Of a DNA stretch of 64,000 nt, positions 20,517 through 30,439 are shown piece after piece. Positions within the stretch are counted from its first letter, which is position 1, and each line of letters opens with the position of its first letter. The DNA is taken from positions 1,488,001 through 1,552,000 of the forward strand of contig JACGCM010001497.1 in NCBI GenBank assembly GCA_014058105.1, read 5' to 3'. The stretch is from Kingdonia uniflora (Eukaryota; Streptophyta; Magnoliopsida; Ranunculales; Circaeasteraceae). The notes below the pieces were generated by a model. It was not told where the DNA came from, did no database searches, and was given only the letters and a program-made list of their open reading frames with translations. A program made the translations under genes and the position numbers.

Positions 20517-21884
20517 AAACGCTAACGAAAGTGCAAGTGATACATGACTTCTAGATAATGGTTGTAGTAACCATATGACAGGAGAAAGAAGTCTTTTTCG
20601 TAGCATTGATGAATCTGTGAAGTTGCAAGTTCGGCTTGGAGATGATAAGAAAGTTCAAATCGAAGGCAAGGGGATGATTGTTGTAAAAGCTAAGTCAGGT
20701 ATTGAACGATTACTTCATGATGTTTATTATATTCCTAGTTTAGCTCATAACTTGCTAAGTGTCGAGCAGTTAGTACAGCGAGGATTTTCAGTTTTATTTG
20801 AAGGTGATATGTGTAAAATTAAGAAGAGAAATTCTAGTATTCCTCTTATTAGGATTTCCATAACAGATAATAAGATGTTTCCAATTAAACTCTCATGTAT
20901 AGATGATCAGTTTGCATTAACTGTTCATGCTAAAAAGGATTCGAGGCTTTGGCATTTGCGTTATGGGCACTTACATTTTAATGGACTGCAATTGTTGAGT
21001 AAGAAAAGTACGGTGTTTGGTTTGCCTTCTATCGTTTGTCTAAATGATGTTTGTGAAAGTTGTATTTATGGGAAGCAACATCGCTTACCATTTCCGGTTG
21101 GGAAAGCTTGGAGAGCCAAGATGCTTTTGGAAATTGTGCATGCCGATATATGTGGTCCGACAAGAACTTCATCTCTCAATAAGAGTAGATAATTATTACT
21201 CTTTATTGATGATTATACCCGTATGACTTGGGTGTATTTTCTTACTTACAAATTTGAAGCGTTTGAAAATTCCAAGAGTTTAAAGTGTTTGTAGAGAAAG
21301 AAAGCGGGTATGCTCTAAAATTTCTTCGAACCGATAGAGGAGGAGAGTTCTTATATGAGGAGTTTGTTACCTTTTGCAAGAAACATGGTATTAAAAGGCA
21401 GTTGACGGTGAGGAAAACCCCAGAGCAAAATGGGGTCGCCGAAAGGAAGATTAGGATAGTTGTGGAAATGGCTAGAAGCTTGATGAATGAAAAGCAACTT
21501 CCTAATGAGTTTTGGGCTGAAGCGGTGGCTATGGCAGTTTATCTTCTCAATATATCTCCAACAAAGGTAGTACGAAACATGACTCCATATGAAGCTTGGT
21601 GGAAACGAAAACCCAATGTAAGTTCTTTGAAAGTATTTGGTAGCATTGCTTATTCATTCATCGATTCAAGTGCTTGTACCAAGCTTGATAAGAAGAGTGA
21701 AAAATGTATCTTTGTTGGGTATAGTGATAAAACAAAGGGTTATCGTCTGTATAATCCGAAAACTAAGAAGCTAATCATTCGTCGAGATGTTATAGTTGAT
21801 GTAAACAGCTTCTGCGATTGGGAAGGAGGACAAAATCAGCATGTACCATTTGTTGTAGGTGAAGCTGAACCAACGCAGGTCTGA
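20517..21884 (+). pseudogene. Copia element 2 protease and integrase
   Basis: The protease motif reads LLDNGCSNHMTG and keeps its catalytic Asp, but it follows a TGA in place of the usual Trp. The pre-integrase zinc region is complete (LWHLRYGHLHF, CESCIYGKQH). The integrase DDE triad is all visible: HADICGPT, LRTDRGGEFLYEE and QNGVAERK. A stop at about 21190 and a frameshift near 21280 split it into two open frames (20575-21192 and 21285-21884). This is the best preserved integrase in the window. Confidence 0.88.
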
Positions 21885-22049
21885 AGAGCCAATTGAGTTA
21901 CCTCAGCCCTCTCCATTACCAAGATCCTCAAGGAGGATTTTTGTAGAGGATCAAAGTCCTGAAGGCAGCAGCAGCATCGAACCTACTCTTGATATCGATT
22001 CACCTCCACTTAAGACTCGATCTTTGCAAGAGATATATGAATCAGGTTG

Positions 22050-23540
22050 TTTTGCTCTTATGGTTGCATAACCTATGAGTTATAAAGATGCACAAGGAAA
22101 GGAAGAGTAGGAGCACTCGATAAAAGAGGAGATATGTGCAATCGAAAGGAATGATACATGGGAGCTCGACGACTTGCCACGACAGAAAAATGTAATCGGT
22201 GTGAAATGGGTTTACAAGGGGAGGTACAATGCAGACGACACCGTGCAAAAGCTGAAGGCAAGACTCGTTGCCAAGGGGTACGTGCAAAGACAAGGTATTG
22301 ATTTTTCAGATATCTTCTCACCTGTAGCCAGATTTGAAACTGTTAGAATTATTTTAGGATTAACAGCTCAAAGTAAATGGCATGTGTTTCAGTTTGATGT
22401 TAAATCAGCCTTTCTAAATGACTGTTTGGAAGATGATGTGTTTATTAAACAGCCACAGGGGTTCGTTATCAAAGGAAAAGATGAGTAAGTCTATAAATTG
22501 AAGAAGGCTCTTTATGGGCTGAAACAAGCCCCAAGAGCGTGGTATAGCCGACTTGATTCGTATCTTCGCAAGGATGGATTTCATCGAAGTGAAAGTGAGC
22601 CAACATTATATGTGAAGGTGAAAGGCACTAGTGATATTCTGATTGTGTGTGTTTATGTGGATGATATTATATACATAAGATCTTCTAACATTCTTGTTAA
22701 GGAATTCAAGGAAAGTATGACGCGTGAGTATGAGATGTCGGATTTGGGTTTGCTCCATTATTTTCTCGGTCTTCAAGTTCAGCAAACAGATGATGGAATC
22801 TTTATTTGTCAAGAAAAATATGCTTTGGATTTGCTTAAGAAGTTCAACATACAGAATTACAAGACCTCCTCGACTCCTATGAATACAAGTGAGAAGTTGC
22901 CAATGGATGATGGAACTGTGAGAGCCGATGAAACATATTTTTGAAGAATGATTGGTGGTTTAATGTACTTGACTAACTCTCGTCCAGATATAATGTTCCC
23001 TGTCGCTACATTCGGGCAACAAGCAACTATGGGATATGGTATAAGCCGGTTCCTAAATTAAATTTGCTTGGTTTCACTGATAGTGATTGGGCAGGTTTTG
23101 TAGATGACAGGAAAAGCACAAGTGGGTTTATATTCAGCTTTGGTTCAGGAGCTATAGCATGGAGTTCGAAGAAGCAAGCGACAGTTTCGCTTTCCTCTTC
23201 TGAAGCTGAATACATTACTGCATCTGCAGCAACTTGTCAAGCTATTTGGATGCGAAGGATTTTGGAGGACTTGCATCAAGTTCAACGTATAGCAACAAAA
23301 TTCTACTGTGACAATATGGCTACTATCTCAATGATGAAAATTCCAGTTTTCCATGGAAGAACAAAGCACATTGAAATTTGAGATTATTTCATTAGAGATG
23401 CAGTTGCGGAAGGCATGATTGTGATGAAGTATTGTTTAGCAAATGACCAAGTTGCAGATGGGTTTACAAAGGCACTCTCGTATCCGAAGTTCGCAAAGTT
23501 CAGGTCCTCTCTTTGTGTTTTCCCATTTTGCATCAAGGGG
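22050..23540 (+). pseudogene. Copia element 2 reverse transcriptase and RNase H
   Basis: RT blocks: [71 protein letters not shown] and the catalytic VCVYVDDIIYI. A deletion of about 75 bp near 23020 removes the linker before the RNase H. It continues WYKPVPKLNLLGFTDSDWAG, DRKSTSGFIFSFGSGAIAW, SSSEAEYITASAATCQAIW, YCDNMATISMM and HGRTKHIEI, then a TGA. Stops at about 22488 and 22942 also interrupt the frame. Confidence 0.88.
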
Positions 23541-23543
23541 GAG

Positions 23544-23837
23544 TGATAAGAATTGATGCACTATTAGTATTTGACTTGTTAGTGGGGTGTTAGTGGTTTA
23601 CTGGTTCATGAGTTGTTAGCTAGATATTAGGAGAAGTCCTGGTCTTATTGTGTCATATTCTTTTGTAGTAGTTGCTGGTTAGTAGGAGAGTGTGGTGCAC
23701 TATTTTTCATTATATATTGGTGGAGTCATTTGCTTTAGAACTTAGTTCAGTAAGCATCAATAAAGTTCTAGCTTAAGCTTTCTGTTCTCTCCTCTCTGTA
23801 TCATAGTTTATTATCTGCCTCTGTTATTTTTCCAACA
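23544..23837 (+). repeat. 3' LTR of copia element 2
   Basis: Follows CATCAAGGGGGAG and is the same length as the 5' LTR (294 bp). Ends TCCAACA, then ACACC. Confidence 0.93.
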
Positions 23838-23842
23838 ACACC
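23838..23842 (+). repeat. Target-site duplication of copia element 2 (right)
   Basis: ACACC, identical to 19185-19189. Confidence 0.92.
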
Positions 23843-23996
23843 TACATATGTCCGACATATAGACCCGGTATGTTTGTCTAAGTACATTCAGCAAGCCATT
23901 TTGATCTAACCGAATCATAAAGCATGTGTTAAAATTTTAATTTATATTAGTTCATTATTAATTACTTTCAACATGGTACTTCTTTAGGACATGAAG

Positions 23997-24006
23997 GGAG
24001 TTAAGA
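23997..24006 (+). repeat. LINE target-site duplication (left)
   Basis: GGAGTTAAGA, repeated after the poly(A) at 26154-26163. Confidence 0.88.
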
Positions 24007-26153
24007 GGCCAAAGGCGACATCCATGGAATCAAGAAGGCTCGAGGTAGTACCCCCATCTCGCACCTGCTCTTCGCTGACGACAGCTTCATCTTTTGTAAA
24101 GCAAACCTGGAAGAAGCTGGGGCCCTAAAAGAAGCCTTAAACACTTTCAAGGAGGTCTCGGGTTAAGAGATCAACCTGGATAAGTCCTGCATCCTTTTTA
24201 GCAAGAACGGCCACCATAGACACCAAAAGCTTATCCAAAAGCTCCTGCATATCAAGAAAGACGTTACGGGTGACAAGTACCTAGGAGCCCCTCTCACTTT
24301 CGATCACTCTAAAAGTCTTAACTTCCAAGACATCATTACTAGAGTCTCAAATCGGATAGAGGGTTGGAAAGCTAAATACTTTTCTCAAGCCGGTAGGCTT
24401 ACCCTGATTAAAGCTGTTAACTCAGTAATTCCTTCTTTTCAGATGACTGTGTTCCCCTTTCCCATCAAGATCTGCAAAAAGCTAGACTCTCTGAATGCCA
24501 GATTCCTTTGGGGCACAAATAAGAGTGGCAGAACCAAGACTCAACTTATTAACTGGAGACACATCTGTCAGCCCACAAAATAGGGAGGCCTGGACCTTCG
24601 TAAAGCCCAACACCACAACCATGCCTTGCTCGCTAAGCTCTTATGGCAGATCATCAAAGAGCCAAATAAGCTTTAGGCTCAGAATATGATAAAAAAAATA
24701 TACCCCTAAGACTTCCTTTATGCTAACTCTGGCCCACCCTACAGACTCATGGATTTGGAAAGGTATCCTCAATACTAGGAACCGATTGTGGCCAGAGCTT
24801 TGTTGGAACATTGGAAACGAAGAAGATGTTGACTGTTGGCTTGAGCCTTGGATCCCAGGTATCAGATTCGGCAGACCAGCAGGCCCTACCCCGCAGCATC
24901 GCCACATCACCAGAGTTGCTGATCTTATCAGACCAAACAGCCGTACCTGGGACACCAAATTGATCCAATCAATATTCCATGCCGACATTGTTGCCAAAAT
25001 TACGGCCATCCCTCTCAGCTAATTTTTGGCCAAGGACGTGCTCAGATGGAAGCAGGAGAAGAACGACATTCTCACGGTGAGATCTGCTCATAATTACTCG
25101 ATCAGAGAGAATTCCATGGCGGACCCATCCCAGAATACAACGGACAATGAAGGCTTTAGCTAGAGTCATATCGGGAAAATGGCAGTGCCATTCCGCATCC
25201 AACTATTCTTGTGGAAAACCATTAAGAATGGTATCCTAACTAAAGCTAATCTCTGGCACGGACAAGAGGATTGGGATACCAACTGCCCTAGATGCGGCAT
25301 GGAAACGGAGACTGGTGCTCACGCACTTTTCTTCTGCTCTAAGATCCAGGATTTCTGGCGTATGAGCGATCTCTAGATGGACTTTGGAAGCTGGACATTT
25401 ACCGAATCGGTTAGCAGGATCATTCTAAACAGCCACCAGCTCTCTGGGAGTACCGCGAGCATCACAGCTTTTTCTAGCAAGATCAGCTCCCTAATGTTTG
25501 TCATATGGACCAGCCGTAACGAGCTTCTCTTTGACCAAAAGTAATTCTTACCTCGTGAGGTGCTCAACAAGGCTAAGCAATACCTAGTGCACCACTCTAG
25601 GCCTCCCACCCCCATGCGCCAAGTTAATCGGCCCACCTTGACTGCTCAGGCTAGTTGGCATACCATTAATGTCGACGTCGCCTGGTCTAAGGCGGACACA
25701 CCAGGAGGAACAGGTTTTATTATTAAAACTCACTTGAGTAATGTTGTTTGTGCAGGTCACGAGGCAACTCTGGCTGAGGACTCTGAAGAGGCCGAGGCAA
25801 TTTCAGTGATCAGGGGCATAGAGGCGGGTCGGCAGATGGGTTTGGATAGAGTGATCATTTTGACAGACTGTTAGAGGCTCGTACGAGCTTATAGAGATCC
25901 TTCTGACGACCTTTCGTGGGGGGCCCTCACACTGGCCTCGGATATGCTTGTTATCGCCGCTCAGTTCAGAGACTTCCATATTGATTTTACTGAGAGAGCT
26001 TGTAATTTTGAAGCACACTTTCTTGCTTCTCGGGGAGCTAGATCCCCGTCTTTTGTTTGTTCGGTTCCCTCTGAGGCCACCATGTTTGTAAACTCTATTT
26101 TGCCCCACTCTTGAGGGTTTTTATATGCATTTCTACTTTGCTTAAAAAAAAAA
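24007..26153 (+). mobile_element. 5'-truncated L1-type LINE
   Basis: Non-LTR retrotransposon 3' end. It starts inside the RT at SHLLFADDSFIF (catalytic FADD). It continues EINLDKSCILFSKN, KYLGAPLTF, RIEGWKAKYFSQAGRLTLIK and LNARFLWGTNKSGRTK. A zf-RVT block follows (FRIQLFLWKTIKNGILTKAN, CPRCGMETETGAHALFFC). An RNase H comes last (INVDVAWSKADTPGGTGFII, LAEDSEEAEAISVIRGIEAG, RACNFEAHFLASRG). It ends in A10 at 26144-26153. The 10-bp duplication GGAGTTAAGA flanks it at 23997-24006 and 26154-26163, so the 5' truncation happened at insertion. More than ten stops and frameshifts disable it. Its base composition is visibly more GC-rich than its surroundings. Confidence 0.93.
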
Positions 26154-26163
26154 GGAGTTAAGA
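26154..26163 (+). repeat. LINE target-site duplication (right)
   Basis: GGAGTTAAGA immediately after the A-tail, identical to 23997-24006. Confidence 0.88.
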
Positions 26164-27280
26164 TATCAAATCTGATAATATTATCAAACAAATAGATTTG
26201 CATACAAGTAGGTTTCCAGAATTCCCATGGGAACATCCTATCCGATTCGATTTTTTTATTCTTCGGCCATGGTGGTGATACCCAAATCTAATTGCACTTG
26301 TTTCAATCTATTTCGAAAGACCCTCTTAGAGCACCTACATTAAAACCTTCTTAAAGCTTCGATTAAAAAAGAAAAAGAAAAAAACTCTCAAAGAGGTCTT
26401 TGGTCTAATATTTGGACAGTATTAGAGCAAAGAATGGGAGAAAAATGGTAGCAACGGTGATATTTTTCAGGTGTTAAAAATGGAGTTCCAAATTCACAAT
26501 TTGATTTAGTTGTGTCGATGTCACGTGATAAGCCCATCTGCTATTAACTGGTGCCATGTAAGATTTCAGCATCTAGCCAGGCAGAGATGGAGATGAGCAC
26601 GGAAATAAAATTAAAATTAATAAAAACAAAGAATGCTTGAAGAAGGCAGATTCAACTTTCTTACTTAATGATGTGAAGCAGCCGAGGGTTCGTGAACACT
26701 ATAAATGTGCCCAAAATACATTATGGGGTAAAGGTTGTCACCTAAGATTCATAACTTAATATAAGATCCACATATTTTCTCATATCATCCATATTTTTTG
26801 GCATGAGTGTGTCCTCCATTAGGGTACTTAACATGGACATCTATTCCATAATTTGCATTAGGGTTTGTATGCTTGTGTTAAAACCTTGGCAAGATATGAG
26901 TAACTCCAGATCTTATATTTGAGGTACAATGCTTGATATGTGAGACTAAACATTTCAAGGGGTAACTAAAAATTGAGACACTACAAAATATCTAAAACTG
27001 AACCATACAATGTCTTATGCTTTATGGACTATGCGTTGCACCTCTTTAGAATGCTCAGTTATACTATGTTTTCATACCTTCTATTCACCACCGACGTCCC
27101 ATCGTATCTTCTTTATTTTATTTTACACCATTTCACTTTCTGATTAACCATCTTTTCCTTCTTGTGAAGAATACAAAACCAACCCTTGTAGGGTTGCAGC
27201 AAATAGCTAAATGCCAAGTTTCGTCAACACTACACCACCACTGTTGAAAATGCTCATCTCCAAGTAATATCAATTATATA
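26164..27280. other. No gene or element recognised
   Basis: AT-rich sequence with a short purine-rich AAAAAAGAAAAAGAAAAAAA-like stretch near 26365. No domain on either strand. Confidence 0.55.
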
Positions 27281-27284
27281 TACA

Positions 27285-27311
27285 CTAGCAATTGGGCACA
27301 TCGTGTGTGCC
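27285..27311 (-). other. Helitron-like 3' terminus, reverse orientation
   Basis: Read on the - strand: GGCACA-CACGA-TGTGCC hairpin (27311-27295), six bases, CTAG (27288-27285), then T. This is the same geometry as the other two candidates. The element it ends would extend to the right on the - strand, the direction of the RPA1-like gene at 33.4-35.8 kb. No 5' TC end was located. Confidence 0.45.
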
Positions 27312-27857
27312 TACAATAATTTGAAAATTTGTTATATATGTTGGCAAATTTTAAATTATTATAAGTGTTTATCAAAATGTTAAGAGTTGAAGTGCTATAT
27401 TCACCCCAGTTGTAGACTTTGTAGGTCAGTAGCATGTAGGTAGGCTTGATGTAAGTAGTATGTAGATATGCCAATCACTGTTGTTTGTAGACATTGTATG
27501 GCAGTAGCATGGGTTAGATAGAAAAGTACTCTCGTTTTTGCAGGGGTGAAAACAACTTTGTACAGTGGTCTAAATTATTGATCATTGGAAATTTCTCAAT
27601 TTTTTTCCAAGGAGTCGTCTTCTTCTACAGCTGTAAGTACCATATGCTTCTAATTTCATGTTTTTTTATCTAAATATTTGTATGGTATTTGCATTACACT
27701 TCCAAAAAAAGGATTTTCAGTGACATAACAAGTAGAGATTTAATGACACATGAACTTGTCGTAAGCTTACGATAAACATTTTCCGTCACCAAAATTAAAA
27801 TCATTGTCGCCAATTATTTGGAAAAAGTAATAGTAATTGCGACATAGCTAGTGTAGC

Positions 27858-27872
27858 AAATGGTTCCACTTT
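27858..27872 (+). repeat. SINE target-site duplication (left)
   Basis: AAATGGTTCCACTTT, exactly repeated at 28129-28143. Confidence 0.93.
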
Positions 27873-28128
27873 ACCATTGAGCTATTGGCTCAGTGACTGT
27901 GTGACCCTCCACCTCATGAGAGGTCATGAGTTCTAGCCCCTATGGGGTAAGAATTGTGGACAATCTTTGGGTTGTCGTGGGCCTTTAGGCTTTGTACCCT
28001 TCGGGGGTTGTGGCCTTCGGGCCTTATACCTCTTCCGATGCTTGTGGTTTACCTTTGGGCTTGTACCCTTTGGGGCTTGGTTACTGTATGGTTACGGATC
28101 CCTAAAACCGGCGAACCTTTCAAAAAAA
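27873..28128 (+). mobile_element. tRNA-derived SINE
   Basis: A 256-bp unit flanked by a perfect 15-bp direct repeat. It begins ACCATTGAGCTATTGGCTCA. The pol III A box is TGGCTCAGTGA (27886-27896). The B box is AGTTCTAGCCC (27929-27939), at tRNA-like spacing. An unrelated GC-richer body (repeats of GGGCCTT and CCTTCGGG type) follows, with a short A-tail. These are the hallmarks of a plant SINE moved by LINE machinery. The open frames crossing it are not genes. Confidence 0.92.
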
Positions 28129-28143
28129 AAATGGTTCCACTTT
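28129..28143 (+). repeat. SINE target-site duplication (right)
   Basis: AAATGGTTCCACTTT overlapping the end of the A-tail; identical to 27858-27872. Confidence 0.93.
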
Positions 28144-28499
28144 CAGGTATATGAAGCAGTTTGTCTTCGTCTTTCCTCTCAGTGTCTAAAAACATAAAAC
28201 TGAATCGCAATTTTTTTTCTCTCTTCCGCAATTCCCCATTTCCCTCTCATAATTTCTCTGTCATGATTCTTCTCTTCACGTTTTCTCTTCGCATTTGCCT
28301 CAATTTTGTGCCAAAACCTCATTATTGTTGTACTCTTTCCATCTTCTCTTTCAATTTCATATTTACTGGACTCTGAGTTGATGATCCTTCCTTGCTTCTT
28401 CTACCTAACATCATCTTCTAGCCACCAAAACCATTCTTAACCCACACTACTAGTACAATTCAAATACCCACCAGACAATCCCTTCAATTTACAGCTCCA

Positions 28500-28774
28500 T
28501 GGGACCTATAATCTCTCCCCCTCCAACAAACCTAAAGCTACTATTACTACTACTACTACTACTACATCCATAACCACAAAGTAAGTTTTTGAAATTCTTC
28601 CATGTTTTAGTATTTATATTGGACTTTTTTCGAAATTCACGAGTACCACTTGTGATATTTTTTAATGTGTATCTTTATTTTTATTTAATTGATTTGCAGA
28701 AGTGTGCATGAGATTCTTCCACTTGCTTTGGATTCTAATTCAGACCCACATTCACTCTTTGATGGAACAACAAG
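28500..28774 (+). pseudogene. Lambda glutathione S-transferase N-terminal fragment
   Basis: An upstream exon with a Thr-rich, transit-peptide-like stretch (NKPKATITTTTTTT) ends at AAG|GTAAG. After an intron ending TTTGCAG, the next exon (28700-28774) reads SVHEILPLALDSNSDPHSLF, then DGTTR. This matches the start of plant GSTL proteins (LPPALDSTSEPPPLFDGTTR), including the exon end in the codon before LYxSYxCPFAQRVW. The CPFA active-site exon is not found downstream. GSTLs act as thiol transferases and flavonoid reductases. Only the first exons are present, so this is a gene fragment. Confidence 0.65.
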
Positions 28775-30009
28775 GTTTTGTGTTTTTAACTATTTCTGGT
28801 TTATAATAAAAATGGGTTCATTTGTTGAAGTAAACCAACAGTTGGATTAGTAAACTAGCCCATTTCTATGTGTTTGTCAAAATGCCAAAATAGGAGATTG
28901 GAAAAATGTTTTGATTTGTTTGTACAATATGGATCCATTACAAGTTCAATCTGAGATGATGAAGCATCATCAGGGCCCGTCTTTTGGGTTCGCTAACTTT
29001 GGTTTGGCGTTCGTCGCTCCCCAGTTCGCGAATTGCTTTATAGCTTTACCCCTTTTGTGATTTTAGTCACATTTTTTTTATTATGATTAGTATTTTTAGT
29101 GTTTTGTGGATTTGGGGTTGTAGTTTTAGCAACAATTATGTATGGGTTTTAGGTATTTTTCACCATATTTTAGCAGATCAGACATATAGAACTAGCACCT
29201 TCTACATTATAGTCACACAATTTACCGGCTTGAATGTTTAAGAAACTTGTACCAACTATAAGTGAGGATCAACTTAACTGAGGACTAATCTATTACTGGA
29301 CCAGTTGAAGAAACATCGTGAAACAATCTGAAATAACTTTCAAATTAATATAAACTATGTATGATTTGCAGTTATTAATGTTGGATTTATGTTTGGACTT
29401 CTCTCACGAGTGTTATCCACACAGACCATGCCACAAGTTGCAGCATGTTAGATACCTTATAGACGGATGATTCACTTGGAGATAGATTATTTGTTTTTGA
29501 TATTCAGGGGATTACGAGATCATTATTTATCCCCATTTGTCCGACTAGTTCCGTAGGGCCCGTGTAGTACTCTAAAAGCCACTCTTTCCAATTGAGCCAA
29601 GATAAATCTTGATGATTAGCAGGTAGCAGTTGGTGGTGGATATGTGTTTGGGTGTACGCAATAGCTAATGTTCAAAAACTGTGTGGTGACAATGTTTATA
29701 TGTTGAAGATTTTTTATGTGACCTATAAGAAATGAAATTCCAATCAACACGTAAACCCCCAAATTAAGATCCTTGTTTGAGTACTCTTTAATTTCTGAAC
29801 AGGAATTTAGGTTTCTCTAAAATAGTATGTTCGTTTGAAGTTATAAATTTTAAAAGTAATTCAAGTTCTATCTATTTATGCATAACATCTTTTTTTTATT
29901 TTTCCATACTCATAGAGGATTATTTTTGAGAGCATTGGGCGAGGCCATGTGGGAGAAACTAATTAGCATTTTAGGTGAACTATTTTACCTAGATCTTAAC
30001 TATTTTTAG
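28775..30009. other. No gene recognised
   Basis: AT-rich, intron-like. A short GC-richer stretch near 28975-29035 has no readable domain. Confidence 0.45.
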
Positions 30010-30431
30010 GATATGGTGGCTGATATTGCTATGAGATGGACAAAGGTCCTAAAAACTGGATCAATAGACGCCAAGTTTATGGGAATTGATTTAAGTACAA
30101 TCATGTTCACCATGGAAAAAGGGCAGGACTTGGCTGAGGTATACCTATATCTATCTCTAAGATAAAAGTATGTAAGCTCAATTGATATGGCGAGTTTTGA
30201 AATTTGGGGAATTTAGATGATCACATATCTGTACATCAATTTTCATGCAAAATTTTATTTATTTATTATCAGTTGAAAGAATTTGTGTTGAGCAAACCAG
30301 AGGCATACAAAATCAAGATAGGTGATTAAGTTCATCGAAGACCAGGAGATCCTCCTCTAGATGAAGTTATTGAAACGCTACGTAATGAGAATAAATCTGA
30401 CAACCAAAGTCCTACGAAGGATGAGTTATAG
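30010..30431 (+). pseudogene. Unidentified two-exon gene 3' fragment
   Basis: Exon A (30010-30138, AG...GT bordered) reads MVADIAMRWTKVLKTGSIDA, then FMGIDLSTIMFTMEKGQDLA. Exon B (30273-30431, acceptor ATCAG) reads LKEFVLSKPEAYKIKIGD, a stop, VHRRPGDPPLDEVIETLRNE and a terminal TAG. Codon use and splice borders look like a real plant gene, and it probably encodes the C-terminus of a conserved protein. I cannot name the family. The in-frame TAA in exon B marks it as broken. Confidence 0.45.
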
Positions 30432-30439
30432 TATGTGAG

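Larger units (their letters stand above)
19190..23837 (+). mobile_element. Ty1/copia LTR retrotransposon 2
   Basis: A complete 4.65-kb element with 294-bp LTRs, a tRNA-Met-type primer site, gag with a Gly/Arg-rich tail, protease, integrase, RT and RNase H. It has the polypurine tract AAGGGGGAG and a 5-bp duplication ACACC. The two LTRs differ at roughly 15 positions by my count, so it is not a very recent insertion. Several stops break the polyprotein. It differs from element 1 in LTR, gag and pol, so it belongs to another copia lineage. Confidence 0.94.

Noticed and set aside
27873..27945. Possible tRNA gene
   Set aside because: A and B boxes are present, but the sequence does not fold as a full cloverleaf and is followed by the SINE body and A-tail, with target duplications.
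27954..28197. Overlapping frames rich in Gly, Leu and Phe
   Set aside because: They lie inside the SINE and its A-tail; no protein family, and both frames cross the target duplication.
28049..28231. - strand frame over the SINE and GST region
   Set aside because: Low-complexity shadow with no motif.
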